DNA of 19,598 bases from JAYUHK01 sp043767025. Lineage in GTDB: Bacteria > Bacteroidota > Bacteroidia > Chitinophagales > Saprospiraceae. A program made the translations under genes and the position numbers. Below are positions 16,364-19,598 of the stretch, in pieces. The stretch is from contig JAYUHK010000127.1 in the NCBI GenBank assembly GCA_043767025.1, positions 1 through 19,598 on the forward strand. Reading direction: 5' to 3'. The number at the start of each line of letters is the position of its first letter. Position 1 is the first letter of the stretch. The notes under the pieces were generated by a model, which was not told the DNA's origin, made no database searches, and saw only the letters and a list, made by a program, of their open reading frames with translations.

Positions 16364-16396
16364 CACTACGTTACAAATATCTAAAAAATTCATAAT

Positions 16397-17434
16397 ATGA
16401 ATGAATATCTCAACCTCTACAAAATCCGAGAAAACGGCAAATTCGGCTTCATCAATCAGCAAGGAGATGTCCTGATAGAGCCGCAATATATTGAAGCAGG
16501 CGATTTTTACAATGGGTTTTCACGCGTCAAATTCAATGATAAACTCATTCCGCTCGACACGTTGGGGCGTTTGCTGATGAAACATTCGTTCAATTATGTG
16601 GGACATTTTGAGGAAAATCTCGCTTGTGTGCAGTTGGTCAATCTTTGGGGCTACATGGACGAGCGCGGGAGTCTTGCGATTCCAGTGCAGTTCGAGTTGG
16701 CGCGAGATTTTAGTGAAGGCATGGCAGCCGTCAAAAAAGGCAATTATTTTGGGTACATCAACCATGAAGCGGAGTGGTTGGTGGAGCCAGCTTTTGACTC
16801 GGCGGGGGAGTTTCATGCTGGGCTGGCTGTGGTCGCCCTCAACGGCGGAAATGGCTACATCGATGAGCGTGGAAAAATTGTGATTCCGTTACAATATCAG
16901 TTTTGCAAAGCCTTTCACGGCGATTCGGCAGTGGTGCATCGCGATGGTTTTTGGGGTTTGATTGATAAAAAAGGAAATTTTTTGATAGAGCCGAAGTTCC
17001 GGATTTTGGAAGGATTTTCGGAAGGCGACTTCTTTTGCGGCTTTTCGCTTGCCGTTTCGGACGAAAATCTGTACGGTTTCGTGAATATGAAAGGCGAGAT
17101 GACGGTAGAACCTATGTTTGATTTTGCGGGCGATTTTACGGAGGATATTGCGTTGATTCAGTATGAAGGCAAATTTGGTTACATCAATTCTCTTGGAAAG
17201 CCTGTAATTATTCCGCAGTTTGAAGACGCGGGTATATTTTCGGGTGGATTGGCGCAAGTAAAAATCAACGACAAATGGGGTTTTATCAATAAGGCGGGAA
17301 AACTCGCTATTCCAGCCGCTTTTGACCACGTCCTACCGTTCAAAAACGGACTTGCTTGGACCGAAACGGCTGGCGTTTGGGCGTATGTCAATCGTCAGGG
17401 CGAGTTCGTTTGGCTCGAAAAATCAACAAAATAA
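16397..17434 (+). CDS. WG-repeat protein, ten 34-residue units
   Basis: This 345-residue protein is built almost entirely of WG repeats. The core phrase G-(F/Y/L)-(I/V/M)-(N/D) recurs at residues 17, 85, 119, 153, 187, 227, 261 and 295. Degenerate units sit at 51 (IPLD) and 329 (AYVN). The spacing is exactly 34 residues except for one 6-residue insertion before 227. Between cores, phrases such as IEPxF and FxxGLAxV recur. There is no signal peptide, so the protein is predicted to be cytoplasmic, unlike many WG proteins. The family is thought to mediate protein contacts; no specific partner is known. It is transcribed alone from a weak -7 box. No catalytic residues are recognised. Confidence 0.9.
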   Translation: MNEYLNLYKIRENGKFGFINQQGDVLIEPQYIEAGDFYNGFSRVKFNDKLIPLDTLGRLLMKHSFNYVGHFEENLACVQLVNLWGYMDERGSLAIPVQFELARDFSEGMAAVKKGNYFGYINHEAEWLVEPAFDSAGEFHAGLAVVALNGGNGYIDERGKIVIPLQYQFCKAFHGDSAVVHRDGFWGLIDKKGNFLIEPKFRILEGFSEGDFFCGFSLAVSDENLYGFVNMKGEMTVEPMFDFAGDFTEDIALIQYEGKFGYINSLGKPVIIPQFEDAGIFSGGLAQVKINDKWGFINKAGKLAIPAAFDHVLPFKNGLAWTETAGVWAYVNRQGEFVWLEKSTK

Positions 17435-17437
17435 CAC

Positions 17438-17469
17438 AAAAAAGCCTCTGCCGATTGCTCGACAGAGGC
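17438..17469 (-). terminator. Terminator of the lipoprotein gene
   Basis: On the minus strand GCCTCTG pairs with CAGAGGC around a 12-nt loop that can extend the stem by two further C-G pairs past a T-G. It is followed by six Ts. There is no T-run in the plus direction, so it mainly serves the lipoprotein gene, although it starts just after the WG gene. Confidence 0.8.
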
Positions 17470-17509
17470 ATACCTCTCATTTGGTATATGGTACAAAAAA
17501 ATTACATTC

Positions 17510-18007
17510 TTATTTTATTCTCACGAAACTTGTGACGTTTTCGGAGTTCTCAATCGCAGCGTATTGCATAGATTCGCCGTCCAATCCTCGTATCAAATAG
17601 CAGTTGGACGTGCCGCCACTGTTGGAAAGCGTAAAGCAAAATGTGTCGCCAGAAACACCATTTTTCATACAAGTATCGGGACATTTTCTGTGAAATTCAA
17701 ATTTTTCGTCGCTCAATATTTTGCCTGCTCCGTCGGAAGTTAAAAATCTATCTCCTTTGACCTCCAAAAATCGGCTTTTTTCGACTCCGTACTGCCATTT
17801 TCCTTGCATTTTTGCCAACACTGCCGAGATATTTGCGCCGCCAGTAGCGTCTTTTGTTTCAGTAGAAGATGATTCGCCGGGCTTGATATATTTTGTATCA
17901 GCCGTGTCACGAGGGTCGCTTTTTTTATTATTTTCGCAAGCGAAAAAAAATACAGAAAAAGCCAGAAAAATCAATAATTTTGTCTTGTTGAAAAGCACTT
18001 TGTTCAT
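17510..18007 (-). CDS. Lipoprotein of unknown function
   Basis: This 165-residue protein has a lipoprotein signal peptide: MNKVLFNKTK, a Phe/Leu-rich core, and FFAC with the lipidated Cys at 24. A linker rich in Ser, Thr, Lys and Asp follows (25-58). The globular part (about 60-165) begins with ISAVLAKMQGKWQYG and contains four Cys (PDTC, DTFCF and SNCYL among them), which could form disulfides in the periplasm. The opening KMQGKW is reminiscent of lipocalin-like lipoproteins, but I do not assign the family. It is transcribed divergently from kbl out of a shared promoter region. Confidence 0.8.
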   Translation of the reverse strand: MNKVLFNKTKLLIFLAFSVFFFACENNKKSDPRDTADTKYIKPGESSSTETKDATGGANISAVLAKMQGKWQYGVEKSRFLEVKGDRFLTSDGAGKILSDEKFEFHRKCPDTCMKNGVSGDTFCFTLSNSGGTSNCYLIRGLDGESMQYAAIENSENVTSFVRIK

Positions 18008-18033
18008 CTTTTTATTAAAAAATTTGTTTGTTC

Positions 18034-18066
18034 TTTGAGCAAAGGTATTAAATTGAACTTACTTTG
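18034..18066 (+). promoter_or_regulatory. Probable promoter of kbl
   Basis: TTTG (18034-18037), 21 bp, then TTACTTTG (18059-18066), one base off the -7 consensus. The predicted leader is about 45 nt. It overlaps the opposing lipoprotein promoter almost entirely. Confidence 0.45.
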
Positions 18067-18070
18067 CAAA
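18040..18070 (-). promoter_or_regulatory. Probable promoter of the lipoprotein gene
   Basis: On the minus strand, TTTG (18070-18067), 19 bp, then TACCTTTG (18047-18040), an exact match to the Bacteroidota promoter with correct spacing. The leader would be about 27 nt. Confidence 0.7.
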
Positions 18071-18116
18071 TATTTTTCAAGATAAATTAGCTTAAAATTA
18101 ATATAAATCCAAATTT

Positions 18117-19304
18117 ATGTACCAAAACGTAAAAAATTCACTCCAAGCCGAACTCGAAAGCATCAAATCCGCGGGGCTTTTCAAAGAAGAAAGAATCATC
18201 ACTACGCCACAATCGGCGGTGATACAGACCACCAAAACCGCAGATGTTTTGAATTTTTGTGCCAACAATTATTTGGGTTTGTCGTCGCACCCCGCCGTTA
18301 TCGAAGCCGCCAAAAATGCTATTGATACGCACGGTTTTGGGCTTTCTTCGGTTCGGTTTATCTGTGGGACGCAAGACTTGCACAAGACCTTGGAGCGCAA
18401 AATTGCTGACTTTTTGGGTATGGAAGATGCCATTCTTTACGCTGCCGCTTTCGATGCCAACGGCGGGATTTTTGAGCCGCTTCTGCAAGAAGATGACGCA
18501 ATCATTAGCGACGAACTCAACCACGCGTCCATTATCGACGGCATCAGACTTTGTAAGGCAAAACGCTTTCGCTACAAAAATAATGACATGGCGGATTTAG
18601 AAATTCAACTGCAAAACGCAGGCTCTGCAAGGCGGAAATTAATCGTGACCGACGGCGTTTTTTCGATGGACGGATACCTTGCGCAGATAGATAAAATTTG
18701 TGACCTCGCCGACCGCTATGACGCTATGGTGATGGTCGATGAATGTCACGCAACTGGATTTATTGGCAAAAAAGGTCGCGGCACGCACGAACATTGCAAC
18801 GCTTGGGGGCGAGTGGACATCATCACGGGGACTTTTGGCAAGGCTCTGGGCGGTGCTTCGGGTGGCTTCACGGCTGCCAAAAGTGAGATAGTGGCGTTGC
18901 TCCGCCAGCGTTCTCGCCCTTATTTATTCTCTAATACGTTGGCACCGTCCATCGCGGGCGCGTCCATCAAGGTTTTGGAACTACTGAGTGAAAGTACGGC
19001 TTTGAGAGATAAATTGGAAGAAAATACGGCTTATTTTCGAGAAAAAATGACCGCAGCAGGTTTTGATATTTTGAAAGGAGTGCACCCGATAGTCCCCGTT
19101 ATGCTCTACGATGCCAAACTTTCGCAGACTTTTGCCAACCGTTTGCTCGACGAAGGCGTGTATGTGATTGGCTTTTACTATCCCGTAGTGCCACAAAACA
19201 AAGCTCGGATAAGAGTCCAGATTTCGGCAGGTCACGAGCGAGCGCACTTGGACGCTGCGATTGCCGCCTTTACCAAAGTCGGCAAAGAATTAGGCGTGAT
19301 TTAG
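18117..19304 (+). CDS. kbl: Glycine C-acetyltransferase (2-amino-3-ketobutyrate CoA ligase)
   Basis: Kbl is a cytoplasmic PLP enzyme of the alpha-oxoamine synthase group. It cleaves 2-amino-3-ketobutyrate with CoA to glycine and acetyl-CoA, the second step of threonine breakdown. The 395 residues match the usual length (about 398). Visible features are NFCANNYLGLSSHP (46-59), the PLP-stacking His in ELNHASIIDG (H136), VMVDECHATGFIG with D208 and H211, and the Schiff-base lysine K242 in GTFGKALGGASGG. The end GKELGVI is the native family C-terminus, so the gene is complete despite the transposase 38 bp away. No threonine dehydrogenase gene lies beside it in the window. The related enzymes BioF and serine palmitoyltransferase are less likely given the Kbl-like N-terminus (FKEERIITTPQ). 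Confidence 0.95.
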   Translation: MYQNVKNSLQAELESIKSAGLFKEERIITTPQSAVIQTTKTADVLNFCANNYLGLSSHPAVIEAAKNAIDTHGFGLSSVRFICGTQDLHKTLERKIADFLGMEDAILYAAAFDANGGIFEPLLQEDDAIISDELNHASIIDGIRLCKAKRFRYKNNDMADLEIQLQNAGSARRKLIVTDGVFSMDGYLAQIDKICDLADRYDAMVMVDECHATGFIGKKGRGTHEHCNAWGRVDIITGTFGKALGGASGGFTAAKSEIVALLRQRSRPYLFSNTLAPSIAGASIKVLELLSESTALRDKLEENTAYFREKMTAAGFDILKGVHPIVPVMLYDAKLSQTFANRLLDEGVYVIGFYYPVVPQNKARIRVQISAGHERAHLDAAIAAFTKVGKELGVI

Positions 19305-19342
19305 CGGTTTTTTTTTATTTTTTTGTATTTTTTAAGAAAAAT

Positions 19343-19598
19343 CTAAGTACATGACAAAAAAGCGGCTATCAAATTTTGGATAATATTTTGAAAGGAATTA
19401 ATGAGAGCTTGAGCTATGGATTGTAGTCCATAAGCAAAGATTGATTTTTCTAATCTGCCATGTTTTTTGATTTTTAGAGGTTTGGTGTTATTTTTAAAAA
19501 TACCGACTTTGTAAGCCCAAACAAAAGCTAAAGCGATGAGCATGAGCAGTTTGTCGAGCCTTTTGTAATCGGTTAAATGGGTGTCCTCCATATTAAAA
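19343..19598 (-). mobile_element. IS4-type transposase, C-terminal end, cut by window edge
   Basis: The minus-strand frame is open from the right edge to a TAG at 19345-19343. The 84 complete visible residues begin FNMEDTHLTDYKRLDKLL and include KIKKHGRLEKSIFAYGL, the usual tail of IS4-family transposases just after the DDE catalytic core. The internal Met (codon at 19591-19589) is not the real start; the true N-terminus and catalytic residues lie outside. The element must end within the 38 bp between the kbl stop and this stop codon, but its inverted repeat cannot be defined without the other end. It is convergent with kbl. Confidence 0.8.

Noticed and set aside
16397..17434. WG repeats at the DNA level as a tandem repeat or CRISPR-like array
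   Set aside because: The periodicity is in the protein. The nucleotide units are diverged and there are no identical repeats with spacers.

Overview
The window looks like a chromosomal segment from a member of the Bacteroidota, probably an environmental or uncultured lineage. The sequence shows several hallmarks of that phylum: TAnnTTTG-type -7 promoter boxes, almost no Shine-Dalgarno sequences, signal peptides cleaved before Gln, an outer-membrane barrel ending in Phe, WG-repeat and cell-surface adhesin proteins, and a tmRNA whose resume codon is GGC. The genus cannot be named from the sequence alone.

Layout from left to right. (1) Positions 1-2974, minus strand: a two-gene secreted-protein operon. 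It holds a lysyl-oxidase-like protein with an N-terminal P-domain, then a large surface adhesin-type protein that runs off the left edge. (2) 2975-3702: a gene-poor stretch with a possible gene remnant, a small hairpin and one copy of a ~95-bp dispersed repeat. (3) 3703-6258, plus: the DNA translocase FtsK, ending at a bidirectional terminator. (4) 6404-10507, minus: a 1367-residue SF1 helicase fused to a C-terminal Vsr/DUF559-like nuclease, a candidate stand-alone defence gene. (5) 10714-11104, plus: tmRNA (ssrA) with a recognisable tag ORF and a strong terminator. (6) 11178-13148, plus: an alpha-amylase-superfamily (GH13-like) protein, followed by a terminator and the second copy of the dispersed repeat. 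(7) 13360-15187, minus: an overlapping pair, a Bro-N/DinD-like protein followed by a RhuM-family protein. (8) 15188-15635: an array of small hairpins without a gene. (9) 15636-17434, plus: an outer-membrane beta-barrel protein and a ten-unit WG-repeat protein, each with its own signals. (10) 17510-19304: a lipoprotein (minus) and glycine C-acetyltransferase Kbl (plus) transcribed from overlapping divergent promoters. (11) 19343-19598, minus: the C-terminal end of an IS4-type transposase cut by the right edge.

The segment is mostly housekeeping genes (ftsK, ssrA, kbl) interleaved with accessory modules. The modules most worth study are three. The lysyl-oxidase/adhesin operon encodes a putative cross-linking enzyme whose copper-binding histidines and both residues of its cofactor appear conserved. 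The helicase-nuclease stands alone. The Bro-N/DinD-like plus RhuM pair is translationally coupled and lies beside repeats. No CRISPR array, rRNA or tRNA was seen, and no integrase.
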